NCBI RefSeq assembly: GCF_005671395.1
Contig: NZ_CP040428.1
Span: forward strand, 2,790,001-2,854,000
Source: Jejubacter calystegiae
Lineage (GTDB): Bacteria; Pseudomonadota; Gammaproteobacteria; Enterobacterales; Enterobacteriaceae
DNA length: 64,000 bases
Reading direction: 5' to 3'
Of the stretch, positions 54,463 through 63,868 are shown one piece after another (position 1 is the first letter of the stretch; each line of letters opens with the position of its first letter). Position numbers and translations under genes: made by a program. The notes below the pieces were generated by a model that was given only the letters and a program-made list of their open reading frames with translations, ran no database searches and was not told the DNA's origin.

Positions 54463-56079
54463 ATGACGATTCCTTTTAATCGCTGGCCGGAAGAGCTGGC
54501 CGCAGGTTACCGCGAAAAGGGCTACTGGATTGATGTTCCGCTGACCGACATCCTGAGCCGTCACGCTAAGAGCGATCGCTGCGCGGTGATTGAGGGCGAG
54601 CGCCATTTCAGCTATCGCGAACTGGAACAGGCGGCGACTCGTCTGGCGGGGGCGCTACAGCGTCAGGGACTGACCACCGGCGATACCGCGCTGGTGCAGT
54701 TGGGTAACGTGGCCGAGCTCTATATCGTCTTCTTCGCGCTGCTGAAGATTGGCGTTGCGCCGGTGAATGCGCTGTTCAGTCATCAGAAAACCGAGCTGGA
54801 AGCCTACGCCAGCCAGATTACGCCGAAGTTGCTGATTGCCGATCGCGAACATGCCCTGTTTCGCGACGACGACTATCTGATGACGCTGGTGGCGCGCTTT
54901 CCGTCGCTGAACACCGCCATCCTGCGTGGCGACAGCGGTGAACGTTCTCTGGAAGGGTTGATCGCAGCCCCGGAAGATAACTTTGTCGCGACCCCCTCGG
55001 CCGCCGATGAAGTGGCCTTTTTCCAGCTTTCCGGCGGCAGTACCGGCACCCCGAAACTGATACCCCGCACCCACAACGACTACTACTACAGTATTCGCCG
55101 CAGCGTGGAAATCTGCCGCTTCGATGAAAATACTCGCTTCCTGTGCGCCATTCCGGCCGCCCATAACTACGCCATGAGTTCGCCGGGCTCGCTGGGGGTC
55201 TTTTACGGCGAGGGCTGTGTGGTACTGGCGGCGGATCCGAGCGCCAATCTGTGCTTCCCGCTTATCGAGCGCCACCAGGTAGACGTCGCTGCGCTGGTGC
55301 CGCCAGCGGTCAGCCTGTGGTTACAGGCGATTCGTGAGTGGGGTAACAACGGGCAGCTCGCTTCGCTGCGCCTGTTACAGGTGGGCGGGGCCCGCCTGCC
55401 GGAAGCCCTGGCGCGCCGTATCCCGGCGGAGATTGGCTGCCAGCTACAGCAGGTGTTCGGTATGGCGGAAGGGTTGGTGAACTACACGGCGCTCGACGAC
55501 GATGACGAGCACATCTTCACCACTCAGGGACGCCCGATGTGCCCGGACGATGAAGTCTGGGCTGCCGACGAAGAAGGCAACCCGGTGGCGGCCGGTGAAG
55601 TGGGGCGCCTGATGACCCGCGGCCCGTACACCTTCCGCGGTTACTACCTGAGCCCGGAAGCCAATGCGAAAGCCTTCGACGCCAACGGCTTTTACTGCTC
55701 CGGCGATCTGATCGTCATTGACGAGCAGGGCTACATCAAGGTGGTGGGGCGAGAAAAAGATCAGATCAACCGCGGAGGCGAGAAGATCGCCGCCGAAGAG
55801 ATCGAAAACCTGCTGCATCGCCATGAAGCCGTGCTCCATGCCGCCCTGGTTTCAATGGAAGACGAGCTGATGGGCGAAAAGAGCTGCGCCTTTATCGTGG
55901 CCCGCAGCCCGGTACGCCCGGTGGCGCTACGCCGCTGGCTGCGTGAGCTGGGCGTGGCGGACTATAAGCTGCCTGACAAGGTGGAGATCGTCGACGAATT
56001 ACCCCTGACCCACGTCGGAAAACCCGATAAAAAGCGGCTGCGCCAGTTGATTGCCGAACGTCGGCTGACCACAAAATAA
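54463..56079 (+). CDS. entE: 2,3-dihydroxybenzoate-AMP ligase
   Basis: 538-aa ANL-family adenylating enzyme that activates 2,3-DHB and loads it on the EntB carrier domain. Core motifs: [21 protein letters not shown] (P-loop), [62 protein letters not shown] (hinge and A8) and a C-terminal lysine in [11 protein letters not shown]. 9 nt after entC. Confidence 0.96.
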   Translation: MTIPFNRWPEELAAGYREKGYWIDVPLTDILSRHAKSDRCAVIEGERHFSYRELEQAATRLAGALQRQGLTTGDTALVQLGNVAELYIVFFALLKIGVAPVNALFSHQKTELEAYASQITPKLLIADREHALFRDDDYLMTLVARFPSLNTAILRGDSGERSLEGLIAAPEDNFVATPSAADEVAFFQLSGGSTGTPKLIPRTHNDYYYSIRRSVEICRFDENTRFLCAIPAAHNYAMSSPGSLGVFYGEGCVVLAADPSANLCFPLIERHQVDVAALVPPAVSLWLQAIREWGNNGQLASLRLLQVGGARLPEALARRIPAEIGCQLQQVFGMAEGLVNYTALDDDDEHIFTTQGRPMCPDDEVWAADEEGNPVAAGEVGRLMTRGPYTFRGYYLSPEANAKAFDANGFYCSGDLIVIDEQGYIKVVGREKDQINRGGEKIAAEEIENLLHRHEAVLHAALVSMEDELMGEKSCAFIVARSPVRPVALRRWLRELGVADYKLPDKVEIVDELPLTHVGKPDKKRLRQLIAERRLTTK

Positions 56080-56092
56080 AAGGAGAACGAAA

Positions 56093-56947
56093 ATGGCCAT
56101 TCCAAAACTGAACGCCTATGCGCTGCCGACTGCGGCGGATATCCCGGAAAATAAGGTGAGCTGGGCCTTTGAGCCGGAGCGCGCCGCGCTGCTGATCCAC
56201 GATATGCAGGATTACTTCATCAATTTCTGGGGCGACAACTGCCCGATGATCGACCAGGTGATCGCCAATATTGCGGCGCTGCGCGACTACTGCAAGCAGA
56301 ACAATATTCCGGTTTACTACACAGCCCAGCCGAAAGAGCAGAGCGACGAGGATCGCGCGCTGCTTAACGATATGTGGGGACCGGGGATCAATAATCATCC
56401 CGAACAACAGGGCGTGGTGGCGCAGCTGGCGCCGGATGATCAGGATACCGTGTTGGTGAAGTGGCGTTACAGCGCCTTTATCCGTTCGCCGCTGGAGCAG
56501 GCGCTGAAAGAGACCGGGCGCGATCAGCTGATCATCTGCGGCGTCTATGCCCATATTGGCTGTATGACCACCGCTACCGACGCTTTTATGCGTGATATCA
56601 AACCTTTTATGGTGGCGGATGCGCTGGCTGATTTCAGCCGTGAAGAACATCTGATGGCGCTGAAATACACCGCCGGGCGCAGTGGGCGCGTGGTGATGAC
56701 CGAGGATCTGCTGCCGGTTCCCCAGAGCAAGGGGCAACTGCGCGCCCTGATCCTGCCGCTGCTGGATGAATCCGACGAGCCGGAAGATGACGAAAACCTG
56801 ATCGACTACGGTCTGGATTCGGTGCGCATGATGGCGTTGGCGGCGCGCTGGCGTAAGGTGCACGGCGATATCGATTTTGTGATGCTCGCCAAAGAGCCGA
56901 CTCTGGACGCCTGGTGGGCGCTGTTGAGCCGGGAGCCGAAGTCATGA
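56093..56947 (+). CDS. entB: Isochorismatase / aryl carrier protein
   Basis: 284-aa bifunctional protein. Residues about 1-205 are the isochorismatase domain (LLIHDMQDYFINFW with catalytic Asp, VLVKWRYSAFIRSPLEQ with Lys, CGVYAHIGCMTTATDAFM). Residues about 210-284 are the carrier domain with phosphopantetheine Ser243 (YGLDSVRMMALAARW). The stop overlaps the entA ATG. Carrier activation requires a PPTase that is not encoded nearby. Confidence 0.96.
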   Translation: MAIPKLNAYALPTAADIPENKVSWAFEPERAALLIHDMQDYFINFWGDNCPMIDQVIANIAALRDYCKQNNIPVYYTAQPKEQSDEDRALLNDMWGPGINNHPEQQGVVAQLAPDDQDTVLVKWRYSAFIRSPLEQALKETGRDQLIICGVYAHIGCMTTATDAFMRDIKPFMVADALADFSREEHLMALKYTAGRSGRVVMTEDLLPVPQSKGQLRALILPLLDESDEPEDDENLIDYGLDSVRMMALAARWRKVHGDIDFVMLAKEPTLDAWWALLSREPKS

Positions 56948-57696
56948 AGGCAGATTTTCACGGCCAGACGGTGTGGGTGACCGGCGCGGGTCGGGGTATT
57001 GGCTACAGCACCGCGCTGGCGTTTCATGAAGCCGGTGCCCGGGTAGTGGGCTTCGATCGCGCCTTTGAGCAGGCGGATTACCCTTTTTCCACCGAGCAGG
57101 TGGATGTGGCTGACGCCGCACAGGTAGAGCAGGTCTGTCAGCGGCTGTTAAAAGATACCGATCGACTGGATGTTCTGGTGAACGCCGCAGGGATTCTGCG
57201 GATGGGCGCTACCGACGCGCTGCCGCTGAATGACTGGCAGGACACCTTTGCGGTAAACGTCGGCGGCGCCTTTAACTTCTTCCGCGCCACTATGGCGCAG
57301 TTCCGTGCCCAGCAGGGTGGAGCGCTGGTCACGGTAGCTTCTGACGCGGCCCATACTCCGCGTATCGGCATGTCGGCCTATGGCGCGTCGAAAGCGGCGC
57401 TGAAAAGCCTGGCGCTGACCGTGGCGCTGGAGCTGGCTGAATACGGCGTGCGCGGTAACCTGGTGTCGCCGGGTTCGACCGATACCGATATGCAGCGCGG
57501 GATGTGGACCACGCCGGACGCCGAACAGAAGCGTATTCAGGGCTATCCCCAGCAGTTTAAGCTGGGCGTACCGCTTGGCAAGATAGCCCGCCCGCAGGAG
57601 ATAGCCGACACCATCCTGTTCCTTGCCTCTAAGCAGGCCAGCCATATCACGCTACAGGATATTGTGGTGGATGGCGGCTCAACCCTGGGGGCCTGA
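56944..57696 (+). CDS. entA: 2,3-dihydro-2,3-dihydroxybenzoate dehydrogenase
   Basis: 250-aa short-chain dehydrogenase producing 2,3-DHB. NAD motif [17 protein letters not shown] motif, catalytic Ser-Tyr-Lys ([26 protein letters not shown]). Start at ATG 56944 (ATGA overlap with entB), matching the E. coli N-terminus; the frame extends upstream to 56914 inside entB. Confidence 0.96.
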   Translation: MKADFHGQTVWVTGAGRGIGYSTALAFHEAGARVVGFDRAFEQADYPFSTEQVDVADAAQVEQVCQRLLKDTDRLDVLVNAAGILRMGATDALPLNDWQDTFAVNVGGAFNFFRATMAQFRAQQGGALVTVASDAAHTPRIGMSAYGASKAALKSLALTVALELAEYGVRGNLVSPGSTDTDMQRGMWTTPDAEQKRIQGYPQQFKLGVPLGKIARPQEIADTILFLASKQASHITLQDIVVDGGSTLGA

Positions 57697-57697
57697 G

Positions 57698-58111
57698 ATG
57701 ATCTGGAAACGGGAGATAACGCTGGACGCGCTGAACCAGATGGCCGAACAGACCATGGTGGGGCATCTTGGGATTATTTTTACCCACATCGGTGACGACG
57801 AACTGGAGGCGGAGATGGAAGTCGATCACCGCACCGTTCAGCCGTTTGGGTTGTTACACGGCGGGGCGTCGGCAGCGCTGGCTGAAACCATGGGCTCGAT
57901 GGCCGGGTTTCTAACCAGCAAAGAGGGACAGTGCGTGGTTGGCACAGAACTGAGCGCCACTCATCACCGCGCCGTCTCTTCCGGTAAGGTGCGGGGCGTT
58001 TGTCGCCCGCTGCATCTCAGCAACAGCAGTCAGAGCTGGGAGATAGCCATCTTCGATGCGCGCGGCAAGCGTAGCTGCACCTGCCGCCTTTCTACGGCGG
58101 TTATCGGTTAA
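57698..58111 (+). CDS. entH: Enterobactin biosynthesis proofreading thioesterase
   Basis: 137-aa hotdog-fold thioesterase that releases mis-primed acyl groups from the EntB carrier domain. Motifs: [25 protein letters not shown] (helix with catalytic Glu) and [16 protein letters not shown] 57698 lies 1 nt after the entA stop. Last gene of entCEBAH. Confidence 0.94.
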   Translation: MIWKREITLDALNQMAEQTMVGHLGIIFTHIGDDELEAEMEVDHRTVQPFGLLHGGASAALAETMGSMAGFLTSKEGQCVVGTELSATHHRAVSSGKVRGVCRPLHLSNSSQSWEIAIFDARGKRSCTCRLSTAVIG

Positions 58112-58299
58112 TTTCACCAGATACGTCTGCTCTCAGGGATGAGGGCGGGCGTTATTTCCCCACGACAACCCGTTGCATTTTTTCTCTGCCTGAATCGCAA
58201 AGCGGCATATTACGGCAACCAGACGGCGTTTTATTGGGTATTATTTGCGCGGCGCTTGAGGCTTTTTGCCTCATGGCGATCTGGTCGTTTGTCGTGTGG

Positions 58300-58365
58300 T
58301 AGAAAGAAGAAAGCCCCGAGTCATTTTTCAATTAACCCGAGGCTTACCCTATGCCAGACAACATC
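58300..58365 (-). ncRNA. Putative Sok-like antisense RNA (3' part and terminator)
   Basis: Read on the minus strand, AAGCCTCGGGT and ACTCGGGGCTT (within 58319-58354) form an 11-bp stem with two wobbles, followed by TTTCTTCTTT. This is the terminator pattern of Sok antisense RNAs, placed just upstream of the hok start region. The 5' end and promoter could not be placed, so the limits are approximate. Confidence 0.55.
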
Positions 58366-58407
58366 AGAGTAGCCTCTTACCCGCCGAAAGGCAAGGAGAA
58401 GAAGGCT

Positions 58408-58566
58408 ATGAAGCTGCTACGCGGCACCCTTATCTGGTGCGTTGTTATCCTGTGTTTCACGCTGTTGGTATTTACGTACCTGACCCGGAAATCGCTATGC
58501 GAAATTCGTTACCGGGATGGATACCGTGAAGTGGCGGCTTTGATAGCCTGTCAATCCGGTAAGTAG
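58408..58566 (+). CDS. hok: Hok/Gef-family type I toxin
   Basis: 52-aa membrane-depolarising toxin: [48 protein letters not shown]. It has one transmembrane helix (about 6-26), the conserved TRKSLCE cysteine region and the RDGxxEVAAL C-terminal motif of HokA/HokB. An in-frame upstream ATG at 58351 gives a 19-residue leader (ending KGKEKKAM), like E. coli MokC relative to HokC, so this segment probably acts as the mok regulatory frame. The ORF looks intact. Sits between entH and cstA and has its own terminator. Confidence 0.88.
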   Translation: MKLLRGTLIWCVVILCFTLLVFTYLTRKSLCEIRYRDGYREVAALIACQSGK

Positions 58567-58574
58567 CATCTGGA

Positions 58575-58596
58575 GGCAGGGGCAACCCTGCCTTTT
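58575..58596 (+). terminator. hok mRNA terminator
   Basis: Perfect 7-bp stem GGCAGGG / CCCTGCC, loop GCAA, TTTT; 9 nt after the hok stop. Between here and cstA (58597-58858) I see only AT-rich leader sequence with no clear CRP site or ORF. Confidence 0.8.
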
Positions 58597-58858
58597 CAGG
58601 ATGTTGGCCGACATAGCCACAAGCGCCTTTATAAAGGTCCTTCTGTCTGGTTTACCGGGAGGCCCTTTTCCCCTAACGTTTCGTGCGCAAAATTTCCTCT
58701 CTCCTTCTTCAGCTTAGTGATCCCGCTAGCAATGTCATGTAAATGCCGGGTAGCCAGGCTGTTTTATCTGGTTTCAACATTGTTAAATCACGCTGCGTGT
58801 TATAGATACAAATTGACATACATCTTCCTCTTTTTTGACCAACACAACGGATAACACA

Positions 58859-60961
58859 ATGAATAATCCAGGGAAATACCTTCTGTGGGGAGGGCTTTCA
58901 CTGCTGGGGGCTTTTGCGCTCGGCTATATCGCCCTGAATCGCGGGGAGCAGATTAACGCGCTATGGATAGTGGTGGCGGCGGTCTGCGTCTATCTGATCG
59001 CTTATCGTTTTTATGGCATCTGGATAGCCAGGCGCGTGCTGTCGGTGGATGCCACCCGAATGACGCCTGCGGTGCGCCATAACGATGGCCTTGACTATGT
59101 ACCGACCGATAAGAAGGTGCTGTTCGGCCACCATTTTGCCGCTATCGCCGGTGCCGGGCCGCTGGTGGGGCCGGTGCTGGCCGCTCAGATGGGCTACCTG
59201 CCGGGGATGATATGGATTCTGGCGGGGGTGGTACTGGCCGGTGCGGTGCAGGACTTTATGGTGCTGTTTGTCTCCACTCGCCGCGATGGTCGCTCCCTGG
59301 GAGAGCTGGTGAAAGAAGAGATGGGCAACGTCGCGGGGGTTATCGCGCTGGTCTCCTGCTTTATGATCATGGTAATCATTCTGGCGGTGCTGGCAATGAT
59401 TGTGGTGAAGGCGCTGACCCACAGTCCCTGGGGGACATATACTGTGGCCTTTACCATTCCGCTGGCGATCTTTATGGGGATCTATACCCGCTATCTGCGC
59501 CCCGGTCGCATTGGCGAGGTGTCGATTATCGGTCTGGTGCTGCTGATTTTCGCCATTATCTCTGGCGGTTGGGTAGCCGAGAGCGAATATGCCTCCTGGT
59601 TTGACTTTACCGGCGTTCAGTTGACCTGGATTCTGGTGGGATACGGCTTTGTGGCGGCGGTACTGCCGGTGTGGCTGCTGCTGGCGCCGCGTGACTACCT
59701 TTCGACCTTTCTGAAGATTGGCACCATCGTTGGTCTGGCGATCGGCATTCTGATTATGCGCCCGACCCTGACCATGCCGTCGATCACCAAATTTGTTGAC
59801 GGTACCGGACCGGTGTGGGCCGGGGATCTGTTCCCGTTCCTGTTTATTACCATTGCCTGCGGCGCGGTTTCCGGCTTCCATGCCCTGATCTCTTCCGGCA
59901 CCACGCCGAAGATGCTGGCTAACGAAAATCAGGCCTGCCTGATTGGCTATGGCGGTATGCTGATGGAGTCCTTCGTAGCGATTATGGCGCTGGTGGCGGC
60001 CTGTATTATCGATCCCGGCGTTTACTTTGCCATGAATAGCCCGATGGCGATGCTGGCACCGGCGGGAACCGTCGATGTAGTGGCTTCTGCGGCTCAGGTG
60101 GTGAGTGGTTGGGGCTTTTCGGTGACGCCGGATATTCTGCATCGTATTGCCGAAGAAGTGGGGGAACAGAGCATTATTTCCCGCGCTGGCGGGGCGCCTA
60201 CCCTGGCGGTAGGCATGGCCTATATTCTGCACGGGGCGCTGGGTGGCCTGATGGATGTCTCCTTCTGGTATCACTTCGCGATTCTGTTTGAGGCGCTGTT
60301 TATTCTGACCGCGGTGGATGCCGGTACCCGTGCCGCCCGCTTTATGCTGCAGGATCTGCTGGGAACAATCTCCCCGTCGTTGAAGCGTACCGAATCGCTG
60401 CCTGCCAACCTGCTGGCGACCGCGCTGTGCGTGCTGGCCTGGGGTTACTTCCTGCATCAGGGGGTGGTGGATCCGCTGGGCGGCATCAATACCCTGTGGC
60501 CGCTGTTTGGTATCGCCAACCAGATGCTGGCGGCGATGGCTCTGCTGCTGTGCGCGGTGGTGCTGTTTAAGATGAAGCGTCAGCGTTATGCCTGGGTGGC
60601 GCTGCTACCCACCGCCTGGCTGCTGGTCTGTACCCTGACCGCGGGCTGGCAGAAAGTGTTCAGTACCGATGCCCGGGTCGGTTTCCTGGCGGTGGCCAAT
60701 AAGTTTCAGGCGATGATCGACAGCGGTAATATCCCGGCCCAGTACACCCAGTCGCAGCTGAGCCAACTGGTGTTTAATAACCGTCTGGACGCCGGTCTGA
60801 CCCTGTACTTTATGGTGGTGGTCGTGGTGCTGGCGCTATTTTCGCTGAATTGCGCGCGTCAGGCGTTGAAGAGTGAAAGCCCGACGGCGCGTGAAACGCC
60901 GTACCAGCCAATGTCGGAAAATGTCGACCAGATCGTGGCCCAGGCGAAAAACGCGCACTAA
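58859..60961 (+). CDS. cstA: CstA-family carbon-starvation transporter
   Basis: 700-aa polytopic inner-membrane protein, nearly collinear with E. coli CstA (MNxxGKYLxW, FGHHFAAIAGAGPLVGPVLAAQMGYLPGMIW, SGGWVAES, WGYFLHQGVVDPLGGINTLWPLFGIANQMLA, tail ENVDQIVAQAKNAH). The family takes up peptides and/or pyruvate. I chose ATG 58859 because it aligns with the E. coli start; eight extra codons are open upstream. SD is weak (ACGG). Confidence 0.95.
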   Translation: MNNPGKYLLWGGLSLLGAFALGYIALNRGEQINALWIVVAAVCVYLIAYRFYGIWIARRVLSVDATRMTPAVRHNDGLDYVPTDKKVLFGHHFAAIAGAGPLVGPVLAAQMGYLPGMIWILAGVVLAGAVQDFMVLFVSTRRDGRSLGELVKEEMGNVAGVIALVSCFMIMVIILAVLAMIVVKALTHSPWGTYTVAFTIPLAIFMGIYTRYLRPGRIGEVSIIGLVLLIFAIISGGWVAESEYASWFDFTGVQLTWILVGYGFVAAVLPVWLLLAPRDYLSTFLKIGTIVGLAIGILIMRPTLTMPSITKFVDGTGPVWAGDLFPFLFITIACGAVSGFHALISSGTTPKMLANENQACLIGYGGMLMESFVAIMALVAACIIDPGVYFAMNSPMAMLAPAGTVDVVASAAQVVSGWGFSVTPDILHRIAEEVGEQSIISRAGGAPTLAVGMAYILHGALGGLMDVSFWYHFAILFEALFILTAVDAGTRAARFMLQDLLGTISPSLKRTESLPANLLATALCVLAWGYFLHQGVVDPLGGINTLWPLFGIANQMLAAMALLLCAVVLFKMKRQRYAWVALLPTAWLLVCTLTAGWQKVFSTDARVGFLAVANKFQAMIDSGNIPAQYTQSQLSQLVFNNRLDAGLTLYFMVVVVVLALFSLNCARQALKSESPTARETPYQPMSENVDQIVAQAKNAH

Positions 60962-60971
60962 ATATTGTCAA

Positions 60972-60993
60972 AGCCTCTCCTTCGTGGGAGGCT
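60972..60993 (+). promoter_or_regulatory. Stem-loop after cstA
   Basis: AGCCTC / GAGGCT stem, extended inward by CC/GG pairing around a TTCG-containing loop, starting 11 nt after the cstA stop. No strong T-run, so it may attenuate or protect the mRNA rather than end transcription before ybdD. Confidence 0.45.
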
Positions 60994-61047
60994 GGTTCGT
61001 TAGGGTGAGAGCACTTCAGAGCGCTCTGGTGAATCTCCTCACCCCGT

Positions 61048-61237
61048 CCCTCTCCCCAAAGGGGAGAGGGGGCAGTTAGTCACTCGTTTTTCTCCTCTCC
61101 CAAAGGGATGAGGGCAAAGGTCCCCGGTTTTTCCCTTTCCCAAAGGGATGAGGGCAAAGGTCACCGGTTTTTTCCCCTCTCCCAAAGGGATGAGGGCAAA
61201 GGTCCCCAGTTTTTTCCCCTCTCCCTCTGGGAGAGGG
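61048..61237. repeat. Composite palindromic/tandem repeat element between cstA and ybdD
   Basis: Left end: a perfect 10-bp palindrome CCCTCTCCCC-AAA-GGGGAGAGGG (61048-61070) preceded by CCTCACCCCGT. Right end: CCCTCTCCC-TCT-GGGAGAGGG (61217-61237) followed by TTAGGGTGAGG, that is, the same element inverted. Between them are three tandem units of about 41 bp with core CAAAGGGATGAGGGCAAAGG (starting 61101, 61141, 61183; the third core starts within CCCAAAGGGATGAGG). The layout recalls enterobacterial BIME-type arrays. Confidence 0.8.
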
Positions 61238-61271
61238 TTAGGGTGAGGGTGGAATATGGAGGTAACAACAG

Positions 61272-61469
61272 ATGTTTGATTCTCTGGCAAAAGCGGGTAA
61301 ATACCTCGGTCAGGCGGCAAAGCTGATGGTAGGCGTACCCGACTACGATAATTACGTACAGCATATGCGTCTGAACCACCCGGAGCAGACGCCGATGACC
61401 TATGAAGAGTTTTTCCGCGATCGCCAGGACGCGCGATACGGCGGTAAAGGCGGCGCGCGCTGCTGCTGA
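61272..61469 (+). CDS. ybdD: YbdD/YjiX family small protein
   Basis: 65-aa protein matching E. coli YbdD ([50 protein letters not shown]-terminal CC). It usually accompanies CstA or its paralogue BtsT and probably modulates transporter function; mechanism not established. RBS GGAGGT. Confidence 0.95.
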   Translation: MFDSLAKAGKYLGQAAKLMVGVPDYDNYVQHMRLNHPEQTPMTYEEFFRDRQDARYGGKGGARCC

Positions 61470-61494
61470 TGTGTCGTTTCTGAAGGACCCTGAT

Positions 61495-62520
61495 ATGAAT
61501 GATGTGGTATCGGTCACCATACTGACCGGCTTTCTCGGCGCAGGTAAAACAACCCTGCTCAACTATTTTCTGACCCACCACGGCGACGCCCCCGTCGCGA
61601 TACTGGAAAACGAATTCGGCGCCGTCAATATCGACGGCGCGCTACTGCGCGGCGGCGACAGCGTGAATGTGGTGGAACTCTCCAACGGCTGCGTTTGCTG
61701 TAGCGTGCGCGGTGAATTCAGCGCCGCCCTGAACGAATTGCTGGATAAACGCGCCTGGGGCGATATTCAGTTTGATCGGCTGATTGTCGAAACCACCGGG
61801 CTTGCCGATCCCGGGCCGGTGATTCAGACCTTCTTTGTCGATGAGCGACTGCGTGAAGCCATGCGGCTGGATGCGGTGATTGCGCTGACCGATTGCCAGC
61901 ATGTCCAGCGCCAGCTGGATGAGCATCCGGTGGCGGCGGCCCAGATTGGTTTCGCCGACCGTATTCTGCTGACCAAAGCGGACCTGTGTGACGAGGCGCA
62001 GGTCGAGGCGGCGCTGGCGCGTATCCATCGCATTAACAGCAAGGCGGAGATTCTCCACATTACCAACGGCGAATGTCCGGCGGAGCTGTGGCTGGATATC
62101 GGCGCTTTTGAACTGAGCGATGCAAATCTGGTCAGCGAAGGGTTTCACATTATTCGCGCCGGTGCCGAACAGCCTCAGCGCTTTATGCCGTTCCGTCAGG
62201 CGCCTCAGGGGCAGCGCTCCTGGGATGACGCTATTCAGGCCCATGTGTTCGAAGCCGGAAGGCTGGATCTGAAAAAGATTGGCGCCTTTATGGAGCAGTG
62301 CATCGAAACGTACGGCAACGATATGCTGCGTTATAAAGGGGTGCTGGCTATCGCGGATAATTCGCAGCGCCTGGTGGTGCAGGGGGTTCACAAGGTGGTG
62401 GGCTTCGACTATGGCGCAGAGTGGGAATCGCCAGACGGCGCCTTTTCCCGGTTGGTGATTATCGGCCGCTATCTGCCGGTTGATGAACTGCGCGCCGGGT
62501 TTGCGGCGACAGCGGCGTAA
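61495..62520 (+). CDS. COG0523 (YjiA-like) G3E GTPase
   Basis: 341-aa GTPase/putative metallochaperone. Walker A GFLGAGKTT, ENEFGAVNIDG, metal-binding NGCVCCSV (CxCC), ETTGLADPGPVIQTFF and guanine-specificity region LLTKADLCD are visible, with a C-terminal domain (HKVVGFDYGAEWESPDGAFSRLVIIGRYLP). ATG 61495 chosen (AAGGA 7 nt upstream). In E. coli the paralogous transporter set is btsT-yjiX-yjiA, so cstA-ybdD-GTPase here is the same three-part arrangement. Metal and client are unknown. Confidence 0.88.
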   Translation: MNDVVSVTILTGFLGAGKTTLLNYFLTHHGDAPVAILENEFGAVNIDGALLRGGDSVNVVELSNGCVCCSVRGEFSAALNELLDKRAWGDIQFDRLIVETTGLADPGPVIQTFFVDERLREAMRLDAVIALTDCQHVQRQLDEHPVAAAQIGFADRILLTKADLCDEAQVEAALARIHRINSKAEILHITNGECPAELWLDIGAFELSDANLVSEGFHIIRAGAEQPQRFMPFRQAPQGQRSWDDAIQAHVFEAGRLDLKKIGAFMEQCIETYGNDMLRYKGVLAIADNSQRLVVQGVHKVVGFDYGAEWESPDGAFSRLVIIGRYLPVDELRAGFAATAA

Positions 62521-62561
62521 TAATAATGCGGTCCCGAAGTCAGTCGGGGCCGCGCTCGTCA

Positions 62562-63761
62562 TTAACTGTACTGGCGGATTCGGGCAATCAGTTCGTCCAC
62601 GTTGTCCAGCCTGTCGGCCAGCACAATCAGCGTCCGTCCCAGCGTTATCGCGTGGCTGATACAGGCCAGTCGCATCCGCTCATCCTGAATCTCTTCCAGA
62701 TCCGCCACGTGAGAAAGCCCCACGCTGCGGCGAATAAGTTCGGTACCGCAAAAACCGATGCTGTCGAACCAGACCTTTTGCAGGAAGGCTTCGGCGTAGC
62801 CGGGGCTGGCCAGCGTTGCGTCCCGGCTCTTGTCATGGGCCAGAGCCAGAAAGCGCTGGTGGAAGCCGAGCCATAGCGCGCGCAGGTCCAGGAGTCGCTG
62901 CTCGCGAACGTCCGCCGCTTCACGGATGCCCAACAGCCCCGGCGCACCGCAGTAGTTCAGCAGCAGGTTGCCCATGGCGGTACCCAAATCAAAGCCTATG
63001 GGGCCGAAATAACCGAATTCGGCATCGATGGCTTTCAGGCTGCCGTCGGCCACAAACAGCGAACCGCTGTGAATATCGCCGTGGAGCAGGGCCTCTGCGT
63101 GGGTCAGAAAGCGATGCTTAAGGCCCGCGACGGCCACTTTCAGCGCCCGGTCTTCACGCAGTTGTACTACCTCTGATTCCAGCTGTTCAGGGTAGTTATT
63201 GCGCGGATGTTCCTGATAGGGATCGTTAAAGAACAGATCCTCGGTGATCTCACACATCGCCGGATTGATAAAATTGGCCACCTGGCGCTTTTTATCGTGG
63301 GGCGGCAGCCAGAAATCGCTGGTGTGAAACAGGGTTTGCGCCAGATATTCCGCCAGTTGATCGATGGCCTGAGGGTAGTGACGGCCCTGAATCAGTTCAC
63401 CACGCCAGATTTGGTGGTCAGAGAGATCTTCCATCACGATGGTGGCAAGTTCAGGATCGTGGTACAGCACTTTCACGGTGTGCCGGGGAGCGTGGCGATA
63501 GTGTTCAATTAGGGTCTGGGCTTCAAGCCGCGCCCGATCTGGCGTCAGCGGCCAGGATTCTCCCACGCAGCGCACCCAGGGCAGAGCCTGTTTCACAATA
63601 ACGCGGCTGATGCCATCACTGTCGAGGATTTTAAATACCAGATTGAGGTTACCGTCGCCGACTTCGCTGGCAGAAACCAGGACCGAAGGATCCGCCAGTC
63701 CAGCGTGCTCCCGGGCATAAGCCAGCGCATCTGTGGGGGTAAAGGTGTGATAGTGCGACAT
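62562..63761 (-). CDS. mtnK: S-methyl-5-thioribose kinase
   Basis: 399-aa kinase of the methionine salvage pathway (5-methylthioribose to its 1-phosphate). Matches Klebsiella Mtn[78 protein letters not shown] (catalytic loop) and [19 protein letters not shown] (metal site). ATG 63761 chosen; the frame extends five codons upstream. Divergent from mtnA. Confidence 0.95.
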   Translation of the reverse strand: MSHYHTFTPTDALAYAREHAGLADPSVLVSASEVGDGNLNLVFKILDSDGISRVIVKQALPWVRCVGESWPLTPDRARLEAQTLIEHYRHAPRHTVKVLYHDPELATIVMEDLSDHQIWRGELIQGRHYPQAIDQLAEYLAQTLFHTSDFWLPPHDKKRQVANFINPAMCEITEDLFFNDPYQEHPRNNYPEQLESEVVQLREDRALKVAVAGLKHRFLTHAEALLHGDIHSGSLFVADGSLKAIDAEFGYFGPIGFDLGTAMGNLLLNYCGAPGLLGIREAADVREQRLLDLRALWLGFHQRFLALAHDKSRDATLASPGYAEAFLQKVWFDSIGFCGTELIRRSVGLSHVADLEEIQDERMRLACISHAITLGRTLIVLADRLDNVDELIARIRQYS

Positions 63762-63868
63762 GCTTCCAGTCCTCATTCTGTTACCGATACAAAGCCGTTC
63801 AGACGTCTATACTTCTGGATTGCATCCTGCCACAATGTGACACATCAACGCAACACGGATTTAACTTT

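Noticed and set aside
58700-58858. CRP site upstream of cstA
   Set aside because: E. coli cstA is CRP-controlled, but I could not find a convincing TGTGA-N6-TCACA match in this leader.
58961-60457. 498-aa open frame antisense to cstA
   Set aside because: Opposite strand of a clear membrane-protein gene; composition (Gln/His/Arg-rich) is a shadow of GC-rich hydrophobic codons, with no family motifs or RBS.
61085-61237. CRISPR array (three short repeats at about 41-bp period)
   Set aside because: The units are contiguous tandem copies with no unique spacers, flanked by palindromes, and there are no cas genes.
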